Below are positions 6,717-14,654 of a stretch of 16,793 bases of DNA, piece by piece. The notes under the pieces were generated by a model. The model had not been told where the DNA came from and made no database searches. It was given only the letters and a program-made list of their open reading frames with translations. The first letter of the stretch is position 1, and every line of letters starts with the position of its first letter. Position numbers and translations under genes: made by a program. Origin of the DNA: an uncultured Acidaminococcus sp. (lineage in GTDB: Bacteria > Bacillota_C > Negativicutes > Acidaminococcales > Acidaminococcaceae); the NCBI GenBank assembly GCA_900314165.1, contig OMUE01000245.1, positions 1 to 16,793 on the forward strand, in the 5' to 3' direction.

Positions 6717-6753
6717 CTCTTCGCTCTTCACTTTGCACAAGTATCACATATAC

Positions 6754-6781
6754 AAAAAGGAGTGCCACTGGGCACTCCTTT
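6754..6781 (-). terminator. Terminator of the tRNA operon
   Basis: On the minus strand AAGGAGTGCC, loop CAGT, GGCACTCCTT is followed by further T residues, starting about 10 nt after the tRNA-Val CCA end. The stem is perfect and the flanking A/T runs allow activity in both directions. Confidence 0.88.
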
Positions 6782-6790
6782 GTTTGCATT

Positions 6791-6866
6791 TGGTGGGCGA
6801 TAACAGGATCGAACTGCTGACATCCTGCTTGTAAGGCAGGCGCTCTCCCAGCTGAGCTAATCGCCC
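6791..6866 (-). tRNA. tRNA-Val(TAC)
   Basis: A complete cloverleaf with acceptor GGGCGAT/ATCGCCC, D-arm GCTCAGCTGGGAGAGC, and anticodon stem CCTGC/GCAGG around loop CTTACAA (anticodon TAC). The T-loop is TTCGATC and the CCA end is encoded. Last gene of the three-tRNA operon. Confidence 0.97.
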
Positions 6867-6877
6867 GAAAAGAAAAA

Positions 6878-6952
6878 TGGTGACCGGGGGGGGAATCGAA
6901 CCCCCGATACCGCCGTGAAAGGGCGGTGTCTTAACCGCTTGACCACCCGGCC
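6878..6952 (-). tRNA. tRNA-Glu(TTC)
   Basis: Acceptor GGCCGGG/CCCGGTC has one G-T wobble. Anticodon stem CCGCC/GGCGG encloses loop CTTTCAC (anticodon TTC). The T-arm GGGGG-TTCGATT-CCCCC is intact, and CCA is encoded. Middle gene of the operon. Confidence 0.97.
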
Positions 6953-6961
6953 AAAAAAAAA

Positions 6962-7037
6962 TGGTGATCCGCCAGAGGATCGAACTCTGGACACCCTGAT
7001 TAAGAGTCAGGTGCTCTACCAGCTGAGCTAGCGGACC
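6962..7037 (-). tRNA. tRNA-Lys(CTT)
   Basis: Acceptor GGTCCGC/GCGGATC has one wobble. Anticodon stem CCTGA/TCAGG encloses loop CTCTTAA (anticodon CTT). The T-loop is TTCGATC and CCA is encoded. First gene of the operon, about 36 nt after the promoter. Confidence 0.97.
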
Positions 7038-7073
7038 ACGTTTGTAACAGTTGTTTCAACTGAGTACTTTTCT

Positions 7074-7102
7074 ATTCTACACAATCTCTCTAAAAAAAGC
7101 AA
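7074..7102 (-). promoter_or_regulatory. Promoter of the tRNA operon
   Basis: TTGCTT (7097-7102), a 17-nt spacer and TAGAAT (7074-7079) lie upstream of tRNA-Lys, with a T-rich tract upstream of the -35 box that could help RNA polymerase binding. Confidence 0.7.
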
Positions 7103-7130
7103 GTACTTTTTTAAATTTTTTTAAAAGATT

Positions 7131-7168
7131 CGGGCGCACCGCCGCTACGCTCTGGGGCGCCCCTACGG
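7131..7168. repeat. Palindromic intergenic element B, copy 1
   Basis: Plus strand CGGGCGCACCGCC at one end and GGGGCGCCCCTACGG at the other form a GGGCGC/GCGCCC stem. It matches 14508-14544 in inverse orientation. It lies 34 nt after the waaF stop and is followed on the minus strand by GAATCTTTT, so it may also serve as the terminator of the LPS operon. Confidence 0.7.
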
Positions 7169-7201
7169 AGTTGAAATTGAAAGTTGATTATAATTCTTTT
7201 A

Positions 7202-8233
7202 TCAGGCCTTTTTCAACCACTTATGAGCAGCGCTTAATACCTGGCCTACGGTCAGGTCCCGCATACAGCGCATATCGTCGCAATGATGCTTCATACCCTT
7301 CCAACAGCCATTGCAGGGCGGGTTAGCCTTGACGATGGTAGCCTGCTTCGTATAAGGGCCGTACAGATCCGTATGGCTGGGCCCGTACATGGCTACAATG
7401 GGCACCTTCTGGCTGATGGCCACGTGCATGGGTCCGCTGTCGTTAGTAATGATCAGGCTGCAGCGGCTCATAGCGGCAGCCAGAGTTCCCAAAGAAAACA
7501 GCCCTGTACCGATCATGGGCTTGGACTTCATATGGCTGACAGCCTCTTCCACCATGACCCTGTCCATAGGTCCCCCAAAGAAGATGGTCCTATACCCTTC
7601 TTTCGCCAGGGTATCTGCCACTTCGGCAAACCGTTCCGGAGCCCACCTCTTCGTCTCCACGGCGCTGCCGATGTTGAAACCTACCACCTTGTCCGTAGGT
7701 TTCAGGTTCTGGGCATCCCAGAATTCCTGGGCTTTAGCCTTCTGCTCCGGTCCCGGGAATACTTCCAGGCCGTTATGCTTCGGATGCTGGATGCCGATGC
7801 GTTTCAGCACATCCAGGTACATATCCGCCGCATGGATTTTCCGGTTCAGTTTCATATAAGGATTGAAAAAGCCCCGGAACAGGAAATGGGAGGCCCCGAT
7901 TTTCATCGGCACAATGGCCATGGCATCGATAAACGAGCACCGTTCATTGGGGTGAAGGTTGATGAGGATATCGAAATGGCCGTTGGAAATCTTCCGGCTC
8001 ATGCGCCACAGAGCCGGCAGATTGTCGTCCTTGCCCTTCTTGTCGATGGTCCACACATGGTCGATGTAGGGATTGTGTTCCACGATTTCCGCCAGCTTCT
8101 GGTCCACCAGGTACGTAATATCCGCTCCCGGTGCCGCCTGCCGCAGGGCATGGAGGAAGGGCGTTGTCAGCACCAGGTCCCCCAGGTGCATGAGAAATGT
8201 GATGATGATTTTCTTATTGGCCAGCTCAATCAT
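7202..8233 (-). CDS. waaF: ADP-heptose:LPS heptosyltransferase II-like (GT9)
   Basis: Glycosyltransferase family 9 protein, 343 residues, expected at the cytoplasmic face of the inner membrane, adding a heptose to the LPS inner core. The N-terminal acceptor domain has HLGDLVLTTPFLHALRQ (about 15-31). The C-terminal ADP-heptose domain has GFNIGSAVETKRWAPERFAE and TNDSGPMHVA, the family's D-x-GP-x-H motif. A cysteine cluster, C307, C310, C318 and C323, ends the protein. The start at 8231-8233 follows GGGAGGAG and overlaps waaC by eight bases. Assignment as the second transferase rests on gene order and resemblance; the acceptor is not proven. Last gene of the operon. Confidence 0.85.
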   Translation of the reverse strand: MIELANKKIIITFLMHLGDLVLTTPFLHALRQAAPGADITYLVDQKLAEIVEHNPYIDHVWTIDKKGKDDNLPALWRMSRKISNGHFDILINLHPNERCSFIDAMAIVPMKIGASHFLFRGFFNPYMKLNRKIHAADMYLDVLKRIGIQHPKHNGLEVFPGPEQKAKAQEFWDAQNLKPTDKVVGFNIGSAVETKRWAPERFAEVADTLAKEGYRTIFFGGPMDRVMVEEAVSHMKSKPMIGTGLFSLGTLAAAMSRCSLIITNDSGPMHVAISQKVPIVAMYGPSHTDLYGPYTKQATIVKANPPCNGCWKGMKHHCDDMRCMRDLTVGQVLSAAHKWLKKA

Positions 8234-9269
8234 GGGCAGCTCCTCCCTTCTCCAAAAATACGTGATAAACCACATCCGGCGTCACCTGATGCATGCAACG
8301 CCAATGGTCGCAATGTTTCTTCAGGCAGCCCGCACATTCTGCCGGGCTTACCAATACGGTAGCTCCCGGATTCCCATAAGGCCCGGTCCGATCCGGCCGG
8401 GTCGGTCCGTAAATGGCCACCAGGTTCTTCTGCAGAGCCGTAGCGATATGCAGAGGCCCCGTATCCCCGCTGACATAAAACAGGGCGTGCTGAATCAGTG
8501 CTCCCAGTTCCCGCAGGGATGTTTTGCCGATCAGATTGATGACGGGCACCTTGCCTGCTGCTGCCAGGACCCCTTCACCCAAGGGCGCATCTCCGGGTCC
8601 TCCGGCCAGCACAGGGCGGATTCCATCCTTATAGAACATGCCTGCCAAAGTCCCATAATGCTCCACTGGCCACCGTTTCGTATCCCACCGGGCGCCCGGT
8701 ACAAAGACCACGTAGGGTTCATTTGGAGCCAGTCCAGCGTCTGTGAGGCGCTGCTGGACCACAGCCCATTCCTTGTCCAGGTTCGGCATAGGGTAGCGGA
8801 TTTCTTTGATGTCCGCCCCCAGATACCGGGCCACGTCCAGATACCGTTCGATGACATGGTCCTTGAAATGGCTGCCTGCAATGGGCCGGGACACCAGCCG
8901 GCTGCCTTCCCGCATTTCGCAATAGCCGATGCGGTTGGGACAGCCTGTGAGCCAGGCCATGACAGCGCTCTTGAAGAGCCCCTGCATGTCGATGACCAGG
9001 TCAAAATGGCGGGAGTGCAGCAGAGCCCGCATGTCCTGCAGGCACTGCCATTTCTCCCGCCAGTTCATTTTTTTGAATTCTGCCTTGTTCCAGTACAACA
9101 CCTCGTCAATGAGGGGCGGATCCGGTACAAAAGCTGCGAACTGAGGGTGCACCAGCCAGGAGATCCGGCTGTCCGGGAACGTGTCCCGCAAGGCCGCCGC
9201 AAAGGGCAGCGTGTGGATTACGTCCCCCAGGGAGCTCATCTTGATGATCAGGATATTCTTATAGGTCAT
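8226..9269 (-). CDS. waaC: ADP-heptose:LPS heptosyltransferase I-like (GT9)
   Basis: GT9 enzyme of 347 residues, expected to add the first heptose to Kdo-lipid A. KMSSLGDVIHTLPFAAALR at 10-28 closely follows the WaaC signature (SSxGDVIHTLP). Downstream come VPGARWDTKRWP in the nucleotide-sugar domain and SGDTGPLHIATAL, then YGPTRPDRTGPYG. Like its neighbour it ends in a cysteine cluster (C312, C315, C320, C325). The ATG overlaps gmhB by 11 nt, behind a GGGGG site embedded in gmhB. I prefer WaaC over WaaF for this gene because of the VIHTLP motif. Confidence 0.88.
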   Translation of the reverse strand: MTYKNILIIKMSSLGDVIHTLPFAAALRDTFPDSRISWLVHPQFAAFVPDPPLIDEVLYWNKAEFKKMNWREKWQCLQDMRALLHSRHFDLVIDMQGLFKSAVMAWLTGCPNRIGYCEMREGSRLVSRPIAGSHFKDHVIERYLDVARYLGADIKEIRYPMPNLDKEWAVVQQRLTDAGLAPNEPYVVFVPGARWDTKRWPVEHYGTLAGMFYKDGIRPVLAGGPGDAPLGEGVLAAAGKVPVINLIGKTSLRELGALIQHALFYVSGDTGPLHIATALQKNLVAIYGPTRPDRTGPYGNPGATVLVSPAECAGCLKKHCDHWRCMHQVTPDVVYHVFLEKGGAAHD

Positions 9270-9792
9270 TGGCCACCCCCTGACGCCTCAGCACTTTCTT
9301 CGTAAAGTTCAGCAGATTTTCTTCATGAAACAAATAACCGGGAATGCCGGCCGAGAGAGCCGCATCCACGTCACTCATCCGGTCCCCCATAAGGAAGGAA
9401 CCTTCCCTGTCCAGCTCATGTTCAGCAAAGGCCTGCAGGATCATGCCCGGCCGGGGTTTCCGGCACTCACAGGGCACCACCAGTTCCGGAATGACCCCTT
9501 TCCTGGGGTGATGAGGGCAGAAATAGAACTGGTCGATCCGGCCGCCAGCCTGTTCCAGTTCCTGATTCATGTAGGCGTGCAGTGCTTCCATGTCCTTCTG
9601 GGTATAGTAGCCCCGGGCAATGCCGCTTTGGTTCGTCACCACGTACACGTTATAGCCCAGCCGCTTCAGCAGAGCCACTGCCTCCTTGGCTCCGGGCACC
9701 CAGTGGACCTGGTCGGGACGGTAGATATAACCTACGTCTATATCCAGTACCCCGTCCCTGTCCAGAAATACCGCTTTTTGTCCCATACTCAT
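9259..9792 (-). CDS. gmhB: D-glycero-D-manno-heptose-1,7-bisphosphate 7-phosphatase
   Basis: HAD-superfamily phosphatase, 177 residues, that removes the 7-phosphate from heptose bisphosphate in the cytosol. The nucleophile motif FLDRDGVL gives D11 and D13. Motif II is VVTNQSG (51-57), with K112 in CRKPRPGM and MGDRMSDVD at 135-143 closing the active site. The GmhB zinc loop is visible as C92, H94, C108 and C110 (CPHHP...CEC). The ATG overlaps the hldD stop as ATGA; a second in-frame ATG follows two codons later. The position between hldD and waaC fits the heptose pathway. Confidence 0.95.
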   Translation of the reverse strand: MSMGQKAVFLDRDGVLDIDVGYIYRPDQVHWVPGAKEAVALLKRLGYNVYVVTNQSGIARGYYTQKDMEALHAYMNQELEQAGGRIDQFYFCPHHPRKGVIPELVVPCECRKPRPGMILQAFAEHELDREGSFLMGDRMSDVDAALSAGIPGYLFHEENLLNFTKKVLRRQGVANDL

Positions 9793-10757
9793 GCCTTATA
9801 GTAGCCGTCGCTGTCCTTCAGCACCTGGCAGTATTCCTTCACGGCTTTGTTGAAGTCCGTAAAGCCGCCATCGTAGCCCGTGGACAGGAGCTTCGTCACG
9901 TCAGCCTGGGTATAGCTCTGGTACTTGCCCTTCAGCACTTCCGGGAACGGGATGTATTCCAGTTCGCCGCTGCCGAAGAATTCCAGCACAGCCTTAGCCA
10001 TATCGTTGAAGGTATGGGCATGGCCTGTACCCAGATTGTAGATGCCTTTCAGGTCCGGATGCTGCCAGAAATAGAACAGCACCTTTACCACGTCTTTAAC
10101 ATATACAAAGTCCCGGGTTTGCATGCCGGGGCCGTAACCCGCATATTCCCCGAACAACTTTACCTTGTGTTCCTTCTGCCATTGCAGGAACATCTGCCGT
10201 ACCATGGACGCCATCTTGCCTTTGTGGTTTTCCTGAGGTCCGTACACATTGAAGTACCGGAACCCGGCTACCTGGCTTTCCAGCTTGTCAAAATAGCGAC
10301 GAGCATAATTATCGAAGAACAGCTTGGAGAACGCGTACACGTTCAGGGCTTCTTCACAGGCCGGTTCTTCCCGGAACCCGTGCTCCCCGCTGCCATAGGT
10401 AGAAGCGGAGGACGCATACAGGAACTGGATCTTCCGGTCCATGGCAAAGTGGAACAACGTCTTCGTATACTCGAAGTTGTTTTCCATCATGTATTTCCCG
10501 TTATATTCCATGGTATCGGAGCAGGCGCCTTCATGAAAGATTACGTCGATGGGCGTATGGTTGAAGGCCCCATTCCGGACCCGCTGGATGAAGTCGTACT
10601 TGTCCAGATAATCCAGTGCCTTCAGCCCCTGGATGTTCTTGAATTTCACCATATTCGTCAGGTTATCCACGATCAGGATATCGTCGATGCCCTGGTCGTT
10701 CAACCCTTTGACGATGTTGCTGCCTATAAAACCGGCACCACCGGTTACAATGATCAT
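9789..10757 (-). CDS. hldD: ADP-L-glycero-D-manno-heptose 6-epimerase
   Basis: Extended short-chain dehydrogenase of 322 residues (E. coli RfaD is about 310). It converts ADP-D-glycero- to ADP-L-glycero-D-manno-heptose, the last activation step. The NADP-binding GGAGFIGSN is at 6-14, DNLT at 31-34, the catalytic region SSASTYG at 116-122, and YAFSK with Y141 and K145. FRYFNVYGPQENHKGKMAS and TRDFVYVKDV are typical of RfaD. Overlaps of four bases with hldE upstream and gmhB downstream indicate a single transcript. Confidence 0.96.
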   Translation of the reverse strand: MIIVTGGAGFIGSNIVKGLNDQGIDDILIVDNLTNMVKFKNIQGLKALDYLDKYDFIQRVRNGAFNHTPIDVIFHEGACSDTMEYNGKYMMENNFEYTKTLFHFAMDRKIQFLYASSASTYGSGEHGFREEPACEEALNVYAFSKLFFDNYARRYFDKLESQVAGFRYFNVYGPQENHKGKMASMVRQMFLQWQKEHKVKLFGEYAGYGPGMQTRDFVYVKDVVKVLFYFWQHPDLKGIYNLGTGHAHTFNDMAKAVLEFFGSGELEYIPFPEVLKGKYQSYTQADVTKLLSTGYDGGFTDFNKAVKEYCQVLKDSDGYYKA

Positions 10758-12232
10758 AATTTGCCCTCCTTCACAAGTTTGGCAATTTTTTGGATAAGCC
10801 CTGTAGTCGAATAGCCTTCCTTAAAGGGCAGAATTTCCACCCGGCCGGCAAATTCCCGTCCTGCTACCTGGTCCGGCGTATAGTCCCCGCCTTTGACCAG
10901 CACATCCGGACGGATCTGCCGGATCAGCTCCCGGGGCGTATCTTCCCCGAACAGCACCACGGCATCCACGCAGGCCAGAGCGGCCAACAGCCGTGCCCTG
11001 TCGTTTTCCCCGTTAATGGGACGGGTTTCCCCTTTCAGCCGTTTCACAGAGGCATCCGTATTCACGCCAATAATCAGGTGACGGCCCAGCTTAGAGGCCT
11101 GTTCCAGGTATTGCACATGGCCCGGATGCAGGATATCAAAGCAGCCGTTGGTAAACACGATGGGTTCCCCGGCGGCCTGCCAGGTCCGTGCCAGGCTCAC
11201 TACTTCTTCCCGGCTGAGAGGCCTGTAGTCCCGGCCTTCCCGCTCTTCGCTGGCCAGCACTTCCTTCAGCAGTTCTTCCCGGTGCACAGGATATGTACCC
11301 ACCTTGGACACTACGATGCCCGCCGCCTTGTTGGACAGGTTCAGAGCTTCGTTGAGCGGCAGTCCTCCGGCCACAGCCGCCAAAAGCACGGCAGCCACCG
11401 TATCCCCGGCGCCGGATACATCGAAAACATCCCGGGCTGTAGCGGCTTCCGTAATGACTTCCTTGGCATTGATCAGGGACACGCCCTTTTCCGAGCGGGT
11501 TACTACCACATTTTTGATATGGAACGTATCTCTGGCCTTGGCTGCCAGGCGTACGAGAGGTTCCGTTTCGTTGGGTACCACTTCTCCGCCGGCTTCGCAC
11601 ATTTCCTTTACGTTAGGCGTAATGAAGTCACAGCCCGTATATTTCCGCCAATCGGAGCCTTTGGGGTCCACCAGCACGGGCACCCCGGCTATATGGGCCC
11701 GGGCAATGGCTTCCTGGCAGAAATGGTCCGAGCACACGCCTTTGGCATAGTCGGACAGGATGATGCCATCCAGTCCTTCTGCCAGCCGTTTGTCCAGCCA
11801 GCCAAACAATTTTGCTTCTTCGTCCGGGTTCAGGTCCCCCGGTTCTTCGAAATCCAGCCGCAGCATCTGCTGCCGGGCTCCGATGACCCGCATCTTCGTA
11901 ATGGTCCGGCGCCCTTCCATGGGCATCAGTCCGGAGTAGTCGATGCCGGCCTGAGCCAGCTTGCCTTCCAGGGCTTCCCGGTGTTCGTCCCGGCCTGTAA
12001 CACCGGCCACGTACACTTTAGCACCCAGTCCGGCCAGATTGGCTGCCACGTTGCCGGCGCCCCCCAGCACGGATTCCATTTTCCGCACCCGGTTCACGGG
12101 TACAGGGGCTTCGGGAGAGATCCGCTTTACTTCCCCGTACATATACAGGTCCAGCATCACGTCCCCGATGACGGCCAGCCGCAGATTCTGGATGGTTTCT
12201 GTCAATAACTGTGTACTTAAGGTATTACGCAT
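10754..12232 (-). CDS. hldE: Bifunctional heptose-7-phosphate kinase / heptose-1-phosphate adenylyltransferase
   Basis: A 492-residue fusion acting at two cytosolic steps either side of GmhB. The N-terminal PfkB-type kinase (about 12-330) shows GDVMLDLY at 23-30, [10 protein letters not shown] at 38-47, [11 protein letters not shown] at 56-66 and the catalytic DVSGAGDT at 271-278. The C-terminal cytidylyltransferase-like domain (about 355-492) begins [20 protein letters not shown] with HPGH at 369-372. It continues with [13 protein letters not shown] and [10 protein letters not shown], and ends with GYSTTGLI at 473-480. The start was placed at 12230-12232, after GGTGGAAG, where the protein aligns with E. 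coli HldE (477 residues). The open frame extends 57 codons upstream over gmhA, but that part looks unrelated. Overlaps gmhA by eight bases. Confidence 0.96.
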   Translation of the reverse strand: MRNTLSTQLLTETIQNLRLAVIGDVMLDLYMYGEVKRISPEAPVPVNRVRKMESVLGGAGNVAANLAGLGAKVYVAGVTGRDEHREALEGKLAQAGIDYSGLMPMEGRRTITKMRVIGARQQMLRLDFEEPGDLNPDEEAKLFGWLDKRLAEGLDGIILSDYAKGVCSDHFCQEAIARAHIAGVPVLVDPKGSDWRKYTGCDFITPNVKEMCEAGGEVVPNETEPLVRLAAKARDTFHIKNVVVTRSEKGVSLINAKEVITEAATARDVFDVSGAGDTVAAVLLAAVAGGLPLNEALNLSNKAAGIVVSKVGTYPVHREELLKEVLASEEREGRDYRPLSREEVVSLARTWQAAGEPIVFTNGCFDILHPGHVQYLEQASKLGRHLIIGVNTDASVKRLKGETRPINGENDRARLLAALACVDAVVLFGEDTPRELIRQIRPDVLVKGGDYTPDQVAGREFAGRVEILPFKEGYSTTGLIQKIAKLVKEGKL

Positions 12233-12815
12233 AGTCTTCCACCAGTTCGCACAGAATGTGCCCCATGAGCTCGTGGACTTCCTGAGTCCGGGCCGTATTA
12301 TCTGCCGGCACGGCCAGCAATACATCGCACAGCTCTGCCATCTTGCCGCCGCCTTTACCTGTAAAGCCGATGACATGCATCTTCTTTTCCCGGGCCTTGG
12401 CAATAGCCTTCAGCACGTTGGCGCTGTTGCCGCTGGTAGAAATGCCCACCAGTACGTCCCCTTCCCGACCCAGGCCTTCCACCTGCCGGGAGAAGATGGT
12501 GTCGTAGCCGTAGTCGTTGCCTACTGCCGTCAGGATGGATGTATCCGTCGTGAGGGCCAGCGCAGCCATGCCCGCCCGTTCTTTCTGGAAGCGGCCGACG
12601 ATTTCCGCTGCCCAATGCTGGGCGTCCGCTGCAGAGCCGCCGTTGCCGCAGAACATGACCTTGCCCCCGGCCTTCAGAGCCAGGGACACCATGCCCGCCG
12701 CATCTTCCAGAGCCTGGAGCAGCTTCTTGCTGCCCATGACCCGGTGAATTACCTTTTCATGTTCCAGCATCCTTGCTTCTATGAGTTCTTGCGCATTACC
12801 ACCGGTAGAGATCAT
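12225..12815 (-). CDS. gmhA: Sedoheptulose-7-phosphate isomerase
   Basis: SIS-domain enzyme of 196 residues that makes D-glycero-D-manno-heptose-7-phosphate, the first committed step of heptose synthesis. Motifs are [20 protein letters not shown] at 55-74 (with metal ligands H67 and E71), [15 protein letters not shown] at 99-113, SISGNS-like STSGNSANV at 127-134, and [10 protein letters not shown] with Q178 and H181. GGAG lies about eight bases upstream of the ATG at 12813-12815, inside the end of lptD, with a 20-base overlap; an alternative start at codon 16 is less likely because no site precedes it. Confidence 0.95.
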   Translation of the reverse strand: MISTGGNAQELIEARMLEHEKVIHRVMGSKKLLQALEDAAGMVSLALKAGGKVMFCGNGGSAADAQHWAAEIVGRFQKERAGMAALALTTDTSILTAVGNDYGYDTIFSRQVEGLGREGDVLVGISTSGNSANVLKAIAKAREKKMHVIGFTGKGGGKMAELCDVLLAVPADNTARTQEVHELMGHILCELVEDYA

Positions 12816-14409
12816 AGGTCACACTCCATTCATGGTCATTTCTGTATTGTTTATCCCGATATTCCAAGCCGACCCGGAAGCAGCAGAAGTCGTGAGTCCA
12901 GCGGTAGATGTATTCGTACACAGAGTGCTCACCCTCGTTGTACCGGGCGATGAAGGCCAGGTTGTCCGTATGGCCAAACTGCTTGCTAAGCCCGTATTGG
13001 ACTTCCTTTTCCATATCCGGATTCGAGTAGTTGAAGATCGAGTTATGAGGTCTTTCGTAGTAGTAACCCAGCCAGGTATTCCAGCCGCCGTCAAAGGACT
13101 TGCGCAGTGTTGCGGAATACAGGTTCGTGGACCGCTTGTCCCTGGCCTTCTCTTCATCCATCCACTTGTGGCCTACGCCCAGGTTCAGGAACAGAGGCCG
13201 CTTCTCGTGGGTCAGGCGGATGGGGTCGTGGGTCAGGAAGCCCGCATATTCCGTATGCCAGCTCTGTTTCCACTTATCCTTCCACAGGCCGTGGCTGTAG
13301 TAGAAGGAATAGTTCAGCGGCAGCCGCTTGTCGAATTTATGGCTCTTGTAGCCGATCTTGATATCGTGTTTCTTGCGGATCCAGTTGTTGTCCCCGTCTT
13401 CATCGTGGCCATCCGTCACTTGGACGTAGAAATTCCGGAAGTCCTGGGTATCCCAGAACAGAGGCCGCCAGCCAATCTTGGAATAATACTTCAGGTTGGC
13501 CCGCAGAGAATTGCTTTCGGACACAGGGATATCCAGGTTATAGCGGATTTCCGTACCATGGTCTTCAGAGTACCCGATATGGGGCATCAGGCTCTGACCG
13601 CCGCCTTCTCCAAAACGGTTGATCCAGCGATCCCGGGAATAGATGTGCTTGCCCTTCACATAGACTTTCACGCCATAGGCAATGAGCTTGTCCTTTGGAT
13701 AGATGACCACCTTGTTGGCCCGCACTTCCACGCAGGGAGGGTGCTTCACAGCCGGGCACTTCGTAGTCCGGGCCCCTTCCGTCAGTTCCACCCGGTCCGG
13801 GTACACCTGGCCGATATCGGCCCTGTACAGATCCAGGCCATTGGAGCCGGAAATCTCTTTGATAGTACCGGTCTTATCCAGGAAGTTATAATGGCCCCAC
13901 TGGCCGTCCGTCACGCTTTGGGTACCGCCGGAGGAATTGATGATACGGCCGCCGGTTTCCAGATAGACATCACCGGTCTTGGAGTTGCCGTGAGCCTGAG
14001 CTGTGTACAGCTTCTGGCTGCCCTGATACAGGCGCACGTTACCCTGGGCTCGGAAGTCCCCCGTTTCGGAGTCGTAGGTGACCTGGTCCCCATAGATTGT
14101 AATAGGCAGCGTGGATTCACTTTCCACCTTCCTGCCTTCCTTTAGTCTCTTTTTCTGTTCCTTCACCGTTTCCTGGCCGACGCTGGTGATTTCTTCCGTC
14201 TTGGCATCCGGTTGATCCTGCAGCCGGACAATCCGTTCTGCCTGCCGGGCATTCTGGGTCACCTCGTCCAGGGTCTGAGGCTCATAAGCCGGACCGTCCT
14301 TTGTGCTTAGTTTGCCGCCGTCATAGCCGTAGTTCAGAGGAGACGCCATTGCCACGCCGGGCAAAGCTAACGCCAATGTAATGCCTAGGGCCAATGCCTT
14401 GTTCTTCAT
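12796..14409 (-). CDS. lptD: LptD-type LPS assembly outer membrane protein, short form
   Basis: Exported protein of 537 residues with a clear signal peptide (lysines, hydrophobic core, VAMA cleavage near residue 22). Residues 101-255 look like the OstA/LptA jellyroll: [38 protein letters not shown], then [17 protein letters not shown]. The rest has alternating aromatic-rich strands expected of an outer-membrane barrel, ending in aromatic W537. It has exactly four cysteines, C218, C226, C509 and C510. The late CC pair matches the adjacent cysteines that form disulfides in E. coli LptD, but E. coli has about 784 residues. LptD is the likely role (placing LPS in the outer leaflet), supported by its position at the head of the heptose operon. 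GGAGG lies nine bases upstream of the ATG. Confidence 0.82.
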   Translation of the reverse strand: MKNKALALGITLALALPGVAMASPLNYGYDGGKLSTKDGPAYEPQTLDEVTQNARQAERIVRLQDQPDAKTEEITSVGQETVKEQKKRLKEGRKVESESTLPITIYGDQVTYDSETGDFRAQGNVRLYQGSQKLYTAQAHGNSKTGDVYLETGGRIINSSGGTQSVTDGQWGHYNFLDKTGTIKEISGSNGLDLYRADIGQVYPDRVELTEGARTTKCPAVKHPPCVEVRANKVVIYPKDKLIAYGVKVYVKGKHIYSRDRWINRFGEGGGQSLMPHIGYSEDHGTEIRYNLDIPVSESNSLRANLKYYSKIGWRPLFWDTQDFRNFYVQVTDGHDEDGDNNWIRKKHDIKIGYKSHKFDKRLPLNYSFYYSHGLWKDKWKQSWHTEYAGFLTHDPIRLTHEKRPLFLNLGVGHKWMDEEKARDKRSTNLYSATLRKSFDGGWNTWLGYYYERPHNSIFNYSNPDMEKEVQYGLSKQFGHTDNLAFIARYNEGEHSVYEYIYRWTHDFCCFRVGLEYRDKQYRNDHEWSVTYDLYRW

Positions 14410-14450
14410 AGGATAAATCCTCCGATAGGTAATATTTCAAAATGCTTTAT

Positions 14451-14489
14451 TAGTGGGCTAGTGGGCTAGTTACTAGTGGGCTAGCAGCC
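14451..14489. repeat. Tandem TAGTGGGC octamers upstream of lptD
   Basis: TAGTGGGC occurs at 14451-14458, 14459-14466 and 14474-14481, with a degenerate TAGTTAC between the second and third and TAGCAGCC following. It lies about 40 nt upstream of the lptD start, within its probable 5' leader. Confidence 0.75.
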
Positions 14490-14507
14490 AGCCTGGTAAT
14501 CGCTATT

Positions 14508-14544
14508 CCGTAGGGGCGTGCCAACCGTAGGGCGGTACGCCCGG
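14508..14544. repeat. Palindromic intergenic element B, copy 2
   Basis: The reverse complement of this segment aligns with 7131-7168: CGGGCG-ACCGCC, then a CTACG core and CGCCCCTACGG. The closing stem is GGGCGT/ACGCCC here and GGGCGC/GCGCCC in the other copy, so the pairing is preserved. It sits in the leader of lptD. Confidence 0.7.
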
Positions 14545-14572
14545 TTATCAAATTTTGGTCATACTCCATTTC

Positions 14573-14578
14573 ATTATA
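14573..14578 (-). promoter_or_regulatory. Possible -10 box for the lptD-waaF operon
   Basis: A perfect TATAAT lies just after the terminator of the upstream gene and about 165 nt before the lptD ATG. No good -35 hexamer is seen at 17 nt, so this is tentative. A transcript would carry element B and the octamer repeats. Confidence 0.4.
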
Positions 14579-14582
14579 ACAC

Positions 14583-14624
14583 AAAAGGCCCTTCTCTTCC
14601 GCAACTTTGTGTGAAAGAGAAGGG
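14583..14624 (-). terminator. Terminator after the 444-residue envelope protein gene
   Basis: A 10-bp stem CCCTTCTCTT/AAGAGAAGGG (14615-14624 with 14589-14598) with a 16-nt loop is followed by CCTTTTG. It begins about 30 nt after the stop codon at 14655 and separates that gene from the LPS operon. Confidence 0.72.
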
Positions 14625-14654
14625 TCATAACTTTGTACAGTCTGTTTTTCCCTG

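Noticed and set aside
6553..6753. preQ1 riboswitch upstream of queF
   Set aside because: The C-rich CCTAA stretch followed by an A run superficially recalls preQ1-I, but it is a tandem heptamer array, and no stem-loop with the CUACACC-type loop is present.
12233..12403. 57-codon N-terminal extension of HldE
   Set aside because: It lies over the end of gmhA in another frame, lacks similarity to the kinase family, and the start at 4 codons past a GGTGGAAG site inside gmhA gives the normal length.
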